From assembly GCA_004768415.1 (NCBI GenBank), contig SRMO01000028.1, positions 36,050-75,015 of the forward strand: a stretch of 38,966 nt of DNA, given 5' to 3'. The notes below the pieces were generated by a model that saw only the letters and a program-made list of their open reading frames with translations, searched no databases and was not told where the DNA came from. Shown piece by piece: positions 1 to 7,068 of the stretch; the stretch's first letter is position 1; each line of letters starts with the position of its first letter. Source of the DNA: Aphanocapsa feldmannii 277cV. GTDB lineage: Bacteria > Cyanobacteriota > Cyanobacteriia > PCC-6307 > Cyanobiaceae. The position numbers were made by a program, and so were the translations under genes.

Positions 1-685
1 GCAAGCCGTGGTTACGGGCGATCTCCACGGCCCGCGGGTGCAGTACGGCGGCCCCCAGGCTGGCCAGTTCAAGCATTTCATCGCAGCTGACCATCTCCAT
101 CAGCCGAGCCTCCGGCACCCTGCGTGGATCGGTGGTGAACACCCCCTCCACATCGGTGTAGATCTCGCAGAGATCGGCCCCCAGTGCCACTGCGAGCGCC
201 ACGGCCGAGGTGTCGGAGCCGCCACGGCCCAGGGTGGTGATCTCGGGAGTGCCTTCCATTCCCACACTCATGCCCTGAAAGCCGGCCACCACCACCACCT
301 GTCCCGCCTCCAGACGAGAGCGCAGGCGATCGGTGCGGATCTCGAGGATGCGGGCGCGGCCATGGGCCGATTCGGTGACGATGCCCACCTGGTGCCCGGT
401 CATCGAGACGGCCGCCACGCCACAGGCCTGCAGCGCCATGCTCAACAGGGCAATGCTCACCTGCTCGCCACTGGCCAGCAGCATGTCCATCTCCCGCCGG
501 GGCGGATCCGGGCTGATGGCGTTGGCCAGGCCGGTGAGTTCGTCGGTGGTCTGGCCCATGGCCGAGACCACGGCGACGACAGCGTTGCCGGCCTCGCGGC
601 TTCGCTGGATCCGCCGGGCCACGGCCTGGATCCGCTCCACGCAGCCCACGGAGGTACCACCGAATTTCTGCACCAGAAGCGCCAT
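1..685 (-). CDS. lysC: Aspartate kinase, N-terminal part (runs off the left edge)
   Basis: Aspartate kinase phosphorylates aspartate in the cytoplasm, the first step towards lysine, threonine and methionine. Reading leftwards from the ATG at 685, the protein begins MALLVQKFGGTSVG, the nucleotide-binding start of the amino-acid kinase fold. It continues with SGEQVSIALL and GRGGSDTSAVALA, both typical of this enzyme. About 228 residues are visible; the rest of the kinase domain and the C-terminal regulatory ACT domains lie outside the window. The start is well fixed because the conserved KFGGTS motif begins only seven residues in. holA lies upstream on the same strand with a gap of about 160 bases, so the two may be co-transcribed. 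The family call is secure from the motifs; feedback sensitivity cannot be judged here. Confidence 0.95.
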   Translation of the reverse strand, partial: MALLVQKFGGTSVGCVERIQAVARRIQRSREAGNAVVAVVSAMGQTTDELTGLANAISPDPPRREMDMLLASGEQVSIALLSMALQACGVAAVSMTGHQVGIVTESAHGRARILEIRTDRLRSRLEAGQVVVVAGFQGMSVGMEGTPEITTLGRGGSDTSAVALAVALGADLCEIYTDVEGVFTTDPRRVPEARLMEMVSCDEMLELASLGAAVLHPRAVEIARNHGL

Positions 686-849
686 GGTCCACCGACCGCC
701 AGCAGACGATTATCCGCTCCCACAGCTTGCTGTGTGCTGTGCCCACAGCTGCTGTTCCAGGCAGCCATTGCCGCGGCTCCGCCAGCAGAACGGCGTTGGC
801 CCCATCACTGATGCAGGTGCCACCACTCATGACCAGCGGCCCGGGGCGC

Positions 850-1824
850 TCATGGCAGGTGGCCCGCCAGAGGCAGCAACGCGTCCCGGAAAGCATCCCG
901 AGGTGGTCTGCCCAGCTTGAGGGCCCGCTCCAGGTCCAGCAACTGGCGCAGAAGGGCAAGGAACAGCTGGGGACTGCGGCCCCGGGTCTGCTTGCGCAGC
1001 ACGTACACCCGCCTGGGGTTACCGATGCCGGCGGCAGCGGCAATGGCCTTCGCATCCCGCTCGCCGCTCTGGTCGAGCAGCACCACCCAGAGCCAGCCGC
1101 GGATCTGTGAGGTCAGTCCCGCCAGGATCCTCAGGGGTGGTTCGTTGGCCGCCAGCAGTTCGTCCAGCAGCTGCAGCGCCCTGGGAATCTCCCCCGCTGC
1201 AAGGGCATCGCCCACCTGCAGGCTCGTCTGACTGGAGGTGCTCACCAGCAGGGCCACGGCCTGGGCATCGATGGGCTGATCCCCGCAGTAGAGGCTGAGT
1301 TTCTCCAGCTCCTGGACGAGGCGACCGCTGTCGCTCCCCACCGCATCGGCCAGGGCCTGCTCGCCGGGATCATCGATGCGCAGCCCCGCGGCCTGCACCA
1401 CCCGATGAACCATCTGCCGCTGGCCACCGCTGTCCCACACCGCCGGCCGCTGAAAGCTCTCCACATGGGCCCGCTGCTTCAGCAACCTGGTGCTCTTCAG
1501 GCGGGCATCGGGCTTGTTGCTGCTGGTCAGCAGCAGGTGGCAGTTATCGGGGATCTGATCCAGGCTCCGCTCCAGCGCTTCCACCAGTGCGGCGGGACAC
1601 TGGCTGCAGAAGGGACTGTTCAGCACCTGCAGCAAGCGACCGCCAGCACCGAAGGGAGCCATGCGCACATCGGTGAGAGCCGCCCTCGCCGCCATGCTGT
1701 CACTGCCATCGACCCGGCTGAGGTTGAAGCTCTGCCAGGCCGGATCCACCACCTGCCGCTGCAGGGCCTCCACCGCCTGCTCCAGCGCAAGGCCATCGTC
1801 GCCCCAGTAGAGATGGACAGGCAT
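850..1824 (-). CDS. holA: DNA polymerase III, delta subunit
   Basis: The 324-residue product is the delta subunit of the clamp loader, which opens the beta sliding clamp during replication. It begins MPVHLYWGDDGLALEQAV, the usual start of cyanobacterial HolA, where the degenerate P-loop region reads YWGDD. The middle holds a lysine/arginine-rich stretch with SSNKPDARLKSTRLL. The C-terminal collar region has LRILAGLTSQIRGWL and ALLRQLLDLERALK, both characteristic of the family. Length fits the family. The start codon ATG at 1824 overlaps, on the opposite strand, an in-frame ATG of the divergent cobH reading frame, so there is almost no space between the two genes. lysC follows on the same strand. 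Confidence 0.92.
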   Translation of the reverse strand: MPVHLYWGDDGLALEQAVEALQRQVVDPAWQSFNLSRVDGSDSMAARAALTDVRMAPFGAGGRLLQVLNSPFCSQCPAALVEALERSLDQIPDNCHLLLTSSNKPDARLKSTRLLKQRAHVESFQRPAVWDSGGQRQMVHRVVQAAGLRIDDPGEQALADAVGSDSGRLVQELEKLSLYCGDQPIDAQAVALLVSTSSQTSLQVGDALAAGEIPRALQLLDELLAANEPPLRILAGLTSQIRGWLWVVLLDQSGERDAKAIAAAAGIGNPRRVYVLRKQTRGRSPQLFLALLRQLLDLERALKLGRPPRDAFRDALLPLAGHLP

Positions 1825-1834
1825 GGGATGCGGC

Positions 1835-1842
1835 AGGGAAGG
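1835..1842 (+). promoter_or_regulatory. Ribosome-binding site deciding the cobH start
   Basis: The purine run AGGGAAGG ends four bases before the GTG at 1847. It supports this GTG rather than the in-frame ATG at 1823, which would overlap the holA start codon. Protein alignment also fits, since the conserved HPIFTES motif begins six residues after the GTG. Confidence 0.5.
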
Positions 1843-1846
1843 CGGT

Positions 1847-2473
1847 GTGACGCAGCAGCAGGATCATCCGATCTTTACGGAGAGCATGGGTCTGATCCAG
1901 GCCCGTCTGGGCCACACCGGCCTGGCCCCCCTGCAGCAGGCGGTGCTCGAACGGCTGATCCACAGCAGCGGCGACTTCGCACTGCGTTCACTGTTGCGCT
2001 GTCGGGAGCAGGACTGCCGCGCCGGGCTGCGGGCCATGGCAGCGGGCACAGCGATCCTCACCGACACCGCCATGGCGGCGGCGGCCGTCGCCCCCATGGC
2101 CCGCCGCAGCTTCGGGAATCCCGTGGTCTGCGCCCTGGATTCTGTGCCTGCCCAGCCGGACCCCCCGGCCACCAGAGCTGCCGAGGGGATGGCGGTGGCG
2201 CTGCGGGCCCATGCCCGGCCCGTGGTGTTGATCGGCAGTGCTCCCACGGCTCTGATGCGCCTGCTGGCCCTGGTGGAACAGGGGCATCCTGCCCCGGCCC
2301 TGGTGGTGGGGATGCCCGTGGGGTTTGTCGGTGTGCTGCAGGCCAAGGCGGCACTGGCCCGCAGTGGCCTGCCCCAGGTGCGCCTGGAGGGCAGCAGAGG
2401 CGGCGCCGCCCTGGTGGCTGCTGTCGCCAATGCCCTGCTGCGGCAGGGCTGGCTGGAGCGGCCCCGGCCCTGA
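1847..2473 (+). CDS. cobH: Precorrin-8X / cobalt-precorrin-8 methylmutase
   Basis: CobH/CbiC moves the C-11 methyl group to C-12 to form hydrogenobyrinate or cobyrinate in cobalamin (vitamin B12) synthesis. The product of about 208 residues has the usual N-terminal HPIFTES motif, the substrate-histidine region SSGDFAL, and the glycine-rich PVVLIGSAPTAL and VGMPVGFVGVLQAK segments that mark this family. Length matches. I chose GTG 1847 because of the purine run just before it; the in-frame ATG at 1823 is the alternative. It is divergent from holA and convergent with mutS, so it is probably its own transcription unit. The symbol cbiC applies if the pathway is the anaerobic one, which this window does not show. 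Confidence 0.9.
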   Translation: MTQQQDHPIFTESMGLIQARLGHTGLAPLQQAVLERLIHSSGDFALRSLLRCREQDCRAGLRAMAAGTAILTDTAMAAAAVAPMARRSFGNPVVCALDSVPAQPDPPATRAAEGMAVALRAHARPVVLIGSAPTALMRLLALVEQGHPAPALVVGMPVGFVGVLQAKAALARSGLPQVRLEGSRGGAALVAAVANALLRQGWLERPRP

Positions 2474-2546
2474 GCCATGCCGTTGCCATGGCCCCTGGCT
2501 TGTCACCTGTCGTGGCGATGGTGATGCCCCGGGGGTCGGCCGTGCC

Positions 2547-5468
2547 TCAGGCGACCCGATCTGCCGCGGTCGGCTTGGCAGCCTTCTTGCCTTTGCCCCT
2601 CTGGCGCAGGCTGCGGGGTGATGGGTCCGCCGGGCTTCCCACGGCTTCGGGCCCCACCGCCTCGGGCTCCCCATCCACGGCAATGCGACTGTTGGCTTCA
2701 ATGCGTCCCAGCACCTGGCGTGCCCGCAGCACCACGTCCGACGGCAGACCCGCCAGGCGGGCAGCTTCGATGCCATAGCTGCGATCGGCGCCGCCGGCCC
2801 TCACCCGGTGCATGAACACCAGGCGATCCTCCTGCTCCAGCACGGTCACCTGGAAGTTGGCGACGTTGGAGAGCTGCGTTGCCAGCTCGTTGAGCTCGTG
2901 ATAGTGGGTCGCGAAGACAGTGCGGGCCCGGATCCGCTCGGCCAGGTCCTCCGCCACGGCCCAGGCGATCGAGAGCCCATCGAAGGTGGCGGTGCCGCGG
3001 CCGATCTCATCGAGCAGCACGAGCGAATTGCTGCTGGCGTGGTGCAGGATGTTGGCCGTCTCGGTCATCTCGACCATGAAGGTGGACTGGCCGGCGGCCA
3101 GGTCATCCACGGCACCCACCCGCGTGAAGATGCGGTCACAGAGTGACAGCTGCGCCCGCTCGGCCGGTACGTAGCTGCCGATCTGGCTGAGCAGCTGCAG
3201 CAGACCGGTCTGTCGCAGGTAGCAGCTCTTGCCGCTGGCATTCGGCCCTGTCAGCACCATCAGGTCCGGCCGGCCGGCCTCCCCCAGGTGCAGGTCATTG
3301 GCGCTGAACTGTCCGCCCACCAGGGTCTGCTCCACCACGGGATGACGCCCGGCGACGATCTCCATGGCCCGCCCCTCCAGCAAGGTGGGCCTGCAGTAGT
3401 GCTGGGTGGCGGCCAGCTCCGCCAGCCCCACCAGCACATCCAGTCGTGCCACGCGCACCGCGGCGCGCCGGATCGCTTCCGCCGCCAGGCCCACCTCCTC
3501 CCGCAGACGGCAGAACAGCTCGTATTCCAGCTGGGCCGTGCGGCGCCGCAGGCTGAGGATGCGACCCTCCCGCTCCTTCAGTTCCGGGGTGACGAAACGC
3601 TCCTCGTTGGCAAGGGTCTGGCGACGGATGTAGTGATCAGGCACCTGGCCTGCCTTCGCCTTGCTGACGCTGAGGAAGTAGCCGAAGCTGCGATGGAGGC
3701 AGAGCTTCAGGTTGGAGATCCCCGTGGCCTGGCGCTCCCGCTGTTCCAGGTCGCGCAGCCACACTTCGTCCCCATCGATCCTGTCACGCAGATCGTCGAG
3801 GGTTTCATCCACACCATCGAGGATCAGCCCCCCTTCGCTGAGGCTGAGGGGCGGTGTGGGCGTGAGGGTTTCCCGCAGGCGTCGGGTCAGTGACAGCAGA
3901 TCCGGTTCCACGCAGCGCAGGGCGGCCAGATGGGGACTGATGCTGTCCGCCAGGTGGCCCGCCAGGCGGGGCAGACGCTCCAGACCATCGGCCAGGGCCA
4001 CCAGGTCCCGGGCGCTGGCCGTACCTGCGCCAGCCCTGCCGGCCAGGCGTTCCAGATCCCCCATGGGCCGCAGCAGGCGGCGCAGGCACAGCCGCAACTC
4101 GCTGTTGCCCAGCAGTTCGGCGATGCTGTCCTGGCGTTGTTCGATCGCTTCACGCTCCAGCAGCGGTTGCTGCAGCCAGCGCCGCAGGCTGCGCCCACCC
4201 ATGGCCGTCACCGTGCGATCGATGGCCCAGAGCAGGGAGCCCTGCAGCAGGCCATCCCGCTGGGTCTGGGTCAGTTCGAGGTTCCTTGCCGTCTGATGGT
4301 CCAGCACGAGGTACTGGCTGCGCTGGTAGGTGGTGGGCATGGCCAGGGGCACGGTGGTGCCCGGCCGGGTGCTGTCGAGATAGGACAGCAGCCCACCACA
4401 GGCGCCCAGGGCCAGGGGCAGGCTGCCCAGGCCGAGGCCATCCACACTGGCCAGCTGGAAACGATCCAGCAGGCGGGCCAGCGCTGCGGCTGCTGTGAAG
4501 GGCGTGCATCCACTGGCGGTGAGGGCGATTCCTGCCGGACACCAACCCGGTCGCCGTGCCTCGCTCCCACCGCCTGCCTCGGCACCTGCGGCCCACACCA
4601 GCTCCGCCACACCGAGGCGCAGGAGTTCCTGCTGCAGCTCGGCACTGTCGGGCAGCTGAGTGGCCTGAAACTCACCCGTGGAGATATCGGCAATGGCCAG
4701 GCCCCAGCAGGGGGTCCTGGCGTCGTCGTCGCCCACCACCGCGGCCAGCCAGTTGTTGCGACGGGCCGTGAGCATGGCCTCCTCGATCACCGTGCCGGGG
4801 GTGATCACCCGGGTGACCTCGCGCCTGATCAGCCCTCCCTGCTGGCTGGGGGAGGCTTCCAGCTGGTCACAGAGGGCGATGCCGTGGCCCCTGGCCACAA
4901 GCAGGCCGCAGTAGCGCTCGGCAGCGTGATGGGGAATGCCGGCCATGGGCACCCGGCCGATGCCGCGGCCTGCTTCCTTGCCGGTGAGCGCGAGTTCCAG
5001 CTCCCGGGATGCTGTGATGGCGTCTTCGAAGAAGCATTCGAAGAAGTCGCCGAGCCTGTAGAGCAGCAGGCGGCCGGGATGTTGCCGCTTCAGCTCCACG
5101 TAGTGACGCATCACCGGCGCCAGGGCGAGGGGATTCACCTGGCTGTGGTGGGTCCAGCGCAGATTGTCGAGGGGGTCCTCCGGGCCTGCAGTCCCTTGCA
5201 AACCGCCGGCATCACCGCGGTCTGCCTGACCGCTGTCGGCGGGGTCGTCGTGGGAGCCAGGCACCTGACAGTTGAGTCGCTCCCCCCGCTCCCGGGCCTG
5301 TCGTCGCCGCCCCGGCACTGCCGGGGTGTCCCGTCCGGACGATCGACGCCTGCCGGCTGCCGCCGCTGGTGGTGCCGCCGCAAAGAGCGTCCTCTGGCCA
5401 TCCTCCTCGATCGCCTCCACGGGAATAAGAGGCAGTTGGTCCGGCGGGGAATCAGGGATGGCCGGCAC
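2547..5468 (-). CDS. mutS: DNA mismatch repair protein MutS
   Basis: MutS recognises mispaired bases and recruits repair proteins. The roughly 973-residue product has the mismatch-binding Phe-x-Glu motif in GDFFE (about 140-144), the core and lever domains, the Walker A motif GPNASGKS (about 741-748), Walker [11 protein letters not shown] (Asp near 820) and the ATHYHE motif near 850. GPNASGKS replaces the common GPNMGGKS. No ATG exists near the conserved start; the open frame continues far upstream through psbZ on the other strand, which is not credible. GTG 5468 is chosen because GAAGGA lies just upstream. About 105 residues rich in Pro, Arg, Gly and Asp come before the first conserved block [19 protein letters not shown], giving a long, probably disordered N-terminal tail. 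It is divergent from psbZ and convergent with cobH. It ends in a basic KGKKAAK tail. Confidence 0.93.
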   Translation of the reverse strand: MPAIPDSPPDQLPLIPVEAIEEDGQRTLFAAAPPAAAAGRRRSSGRDTPAVPGRRRQARERGERLNCQVPGSHDDPADSGQADRGDAGGLQGTAGPEDPLDNLRWTHHSQVNPLALAPVMRHYVELKRQHPGRLLLYRLGDFFECFFEDAITASRELELALTGKEAGRGIGRVPMAGIPHHAAERYCGLLVARGHGIALCDQLEASPSQQGGLIRREVTRVITPGTVIEEAMLTARRNNWLAAVVGDDDARTPCWGLAIADISTGEFQATQLPDSAELQQELLRLGVAELVWAAGAEAGGGSEARRPGWCPAGIALTASGCTPFTAAAALARLLDRFQLASVDGLGLGSLPLALGACGGLLSYLDSTRPGTTVPLAMPTTYQRSQYLVLDHQTARNLELTQTQRDGLLQGSLLWAIDRTVTAMGGRSLRRWLQQPLLEREAIEQRQDSIAELLGNSELRLCLRRLLRPMGDLERLAGRAGAGTASARDLVALADGLERLPRLAGHLADSISPHLAALRCVEPDLLSLTRRLRETLTPTPPLSLSEGGLILDGVDETLDDLRDRIDGDEVWLRDLEQRERQATGISNLKLCLHRSFGYFLSVSKAKAGQVPDHYIRRQTLANEERFVTPELKEREGRILSLRRRTAQLEYELFCRLREEVGLAAEAIRRAAVRVARLDVLVGLAELAATQHYCRPTLLEGRAMEIVAGRHPVVEQTLVGGQFSANDLHLGEAGRPDLMVLTGPNASGKSCYLRQTGLLQLLSQIGSYVPAERAQLSLCDRIFTRVGAVDDLAAGQSTFMVEMTETANILHHASSNSLVLLDEIGRGTATFDGLSIAWAVAEDLAERIRARTVFATHYHELNELATQLSNVANFQVTVLEQEDRLVFMHRVRAGGADRSYGIEAARLAGLPSDVVLRARQVLGRIEANSRIAVDGEPEAVGPEAVGSPADPSPRSLRQRGKGKKAAKPTAADRVA

Positions 5469-5472
5469 CGAT

Positions 5473-5478
5473 TCCTTC
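5473..5478 (-). promoter_or_regulatory. Ribosome-binding site of mutS
   Basis: On the minus strand the sequence reads GAAGGA, four bases before the GTG at 5468. It is the only purine-rich site near the conserved N-terminus and decides the non-ATG start. Confidence 0.45.
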
Positions 5479-5570
5479 AAGGCTGTTGCGGATCGTAGGG
5501 AGGCTTCACGGTGCGCTCGATTGCCGTGGGACAATCTCTGCAACTCTTCAGGCCATGAGCGGCACAGCCC

Positions 5571-5759
5571 ATGCAACTGCTCAACACCCTCACCGTTCTG
5601 CTCCTCGTGGTGGTGAGCTTCGCCCTGGTGATCGCCGTTCCCGTGCTCTACGCCGGCACGCAGGACTCCGCAAGGGCGAACCGGCTGATTCTGCTGGGCA
5701 GTGGTGTGTGGGTGGCACTTGTGCTGCTCAACTGGGGGATGAGCGTCTTCGTGGTCTGA
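5571..5759 (+). CDS. psbZ: Photosystem II protein PsbZ
   Basis: The 62-residue membrane protein PsbZ (Ycf9) sits at the edge of the photosystem II core in the thylakoid membrane and helps stabilise it. The sequence begins [20 protein letters not shown], forming the first transmembrane helix, has the conserved loop [16 protein letters not shown], and ends in a second helix with NWGMSVFVV. The length is exactly that of the family. It starts at ATG 5571. ribH follows after seven bases, so the two are very likely one transcript. The 100 bases before the gene also hold the divergent mutS start, and a promoter there is expected, although I see no clear consensus. Confidence 0.97.
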   Translation: MQLLNTLTVLLLVVVSFALVIAVPVLYAGTQDSARANRLILLGSGVWVALVLLNWGMSVFVV

Positions 5760-5766
5760 AAAGTCC

Positions 5767-6246
5767 TTGACCATCTTCGAAGGTCGTTTCTCGGAGCTTG
5801 CAGCGGTCCGCATCGGCGTCGTTGTAGCCCGCTTCAACGACATGGTGACCTCCCGTCTGTTACTGGGTTGCCTGGACTGCCTGTCCCGCCACGGCATCGA
5901 CACGGCCGACGCCAGCTCCCAGCTGGATGTGGCCTGGGTTCCAGGCTGTTTCGAGATCCCCCTGGTGGCCCAGCGTCTGGCTGCGAGCCAACGCTACGAC
6001 GTGGTGATTGCCCTCGGCGCGGTGATCCGCGGCGACACCCCCCACTTCGATGTGGTGGTAGCCGAGGTGTCCAAAGGCGTGGCCGCTGTCGGCCGCGAGA
6101 GCGGTGTGCCGGTGATCTTCGGGGTGCTGACCACCGACACCCTGCAGCAGGCCCTCGAGCGGGCGGGCATCAAGAGCAACCTCGGCTGGAGCTACGGTCT
6201 GGAGGCCCTGGAGATGGCCAGCCTGATGCAGGGCCTGCCCGGCTAG
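5767..6246 (+). CDS. ribH: 6,7-dimethyl-8-ribityllumazine synthase
   Basis: RibH condenses 5-amino-6-ribitylaminouracil with dihydroxybutanone phosphate, the second-last step of riboflavin synthesis, in an icosahedral or pentameric cytoplasmic shell. The 159-residue protein has [10 protein letters not shown] at the N-terminus, the substrate loop VPGCFEIPL, and [12 protein letters not shown] with the catalytic histidine. [16 protein letters not shown] and [15 protein letters not shown] close the fold. The start is a TTG at 5767, seven bases after the psbZ stop, and no closer ATG precedes the conserved region. Tight spacing to psbZ suggests one operon. The gene is complete, although the region immediately downstream is rearranged. 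Confidence 0.96.
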   Translation: MTIFEGRFSELAAVRIGVVVARFNDMVTSRLLLGCLDCLSRHGIDTADASSQLDVAWVPGCFEIPLVAQRLAASQRYDVVIALGAVIRGDTPHFDVVVAEVSKGVAAVGRESGVPVIFGVLTTDTLQQALERAGIKSNLGWSYGLEALEMASLMQGLPG

Positions 6247-6318
6247 GGAGGCTCCGGAAACCACACGGCTTCATGCTCCGCTCAGGCCCCGGCAAGGGTG
6301 CTGCGCTTTGCTGGGTGT

Positions 6319-6468
6319 CCGTGCGAGCGCAGTCTTCGCTGGGATGATCCCACCATCGGGATGGCATGGCCTCGGGAACGCATTGAAGGCGCCCGTCTCC
6401 TGCTCTCCGGGAAAGACGCCATGGCGCCTCGGCTGGGGGATCTCAGCGAGGAGGCGCTGTTCCGATGA
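6319..6468 (+). pseudogene. rfbC: 3' remnant of rfbC (dTDP-4-dehydrorhamnose 3,5-epimerase)
   Basis: In the frame ending with TGA 6466-6468 the translation reads PCERSLRWDDPTIGMAWP, then LLLSGKDAMAPRLGDL and EEALFR. This matches the C-terminal end of RfbC, which typically has a WDDP..GIAWP block followed by LSAKD. Only about 49 residues remain of a protein normally near 185. No homology is evident before about 6319, and ribH ends at 6246, so the N-terminal three quarters of the gene is gone. The stop codon overlaps the ATG of the following rfbD remnant (ATGA), which preserves the ancestral rfbC-rfbD coupling. It is presumably non-functional. Identification is by recalled family motifs. Confidence 0.75.
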
Positions 6469-6774
6469 AGGTGCTACTCACCGGCGCATCAGGTCAACTG
6501 GGTCGGATCCTCAGCCGTGCCGTGCCGGACGGGGTCGAGCTGATCCCCTGGTCCCGCACGAGCTCGACCTCTCGGACGATCAGGCTGGCAGCCCGAGCAG
6601 ACCGTGGAGCCTCTGGGCGTGTATGGGGGCCAGCAAAGCCGCCGGGGAACGGATGGCCTTTGCCCTGCCAGGGGTGCGGGTGTTGCGGACCAGCTGGATC
6701 CATGGGCCCGTGGGCAGGAACTTCTGCCGGGCCATGCTGCGGCTGCACGGGGCCAGGATGGCAGCAGGCGAACC
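6465..6774 (+). pseudogene. rfbD: Broken rfbD copy 1 (dTDP-4-dehydrorhamnose reductase)
   Basis: RfbD makes the last reduction in dTDP-L-rhamnose synthesis. This copy keeps the true N-terminus, MKVLLTGASGQLGRILSRAV, with the NAD(P)-binding glycine motif. Compared with the second copy at 11411-12266, it has lost one A in the SRNELD codons, which shifts the frame. It then lacks about 207 bases, joined at a short TGGCRGC match near 6586. After the junction, the other frame again encodes the family sequence EPLGVYG.SKAAGE and VLRTSWIHGPV. Similarity to copy 2 stops at about 6774, just before the transposase scar. The gene cannot make a working reductase. Confidence 0.85.
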
Positions 6775-6796
6775 ACACCAACAGGGACGAAGCCTG

Positions 6797-6898
6797 CCAG
6801 TGGGATCAGCATTCATGGGTTGGTACAATCACCACGGCTGCCACAGCGGCATCAGGCTCCTCAAGCCCCAGCAGCGTCACAGAGGCGCTGCTGTTTAC
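6797..6898 (+). mobile_element. Scar of an IS3-family transposase (C-terminal end)
   Basis: In the frame read from 6812 the translation is FMGWYNHHGCHSGIRLLKP followed by QQRHRGAA. This closely follows the C-terminal end of the integrase core of IS3-type OrfB transposases, which typically reads F..WYN...RHSGI..VTP..RH.G. No other part of a transposase and no terminal repeats are visible. It sits exactly between the end of rfbD copy 1 and the AT-rich glycosyltransferase, so it probably records the event that brought the two together. Confidence 0.6.
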
Positions 6899-7068
6899 GT
6901 CTGCTTCCAGACTACCAGATCAATCCCACATATCAGACAAACCAGAACAAGCTCACTTGATGCAGCCAAACAGTTGCCATCTTTGCTGTCAGCCATCATG
7001 GTAGCCTTGACATTGATGCACCAGCCCCTACCATCCTGGCAAATCAAGGTCAGCAAGTCTCTACTGCA

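Noticed and set aside
3930-5498. A 522-residue plus-strand frame
   Set aside because: It lies antisense to mutS, is very rich in Gln, Gly and Ala, and has no recognisable motif.
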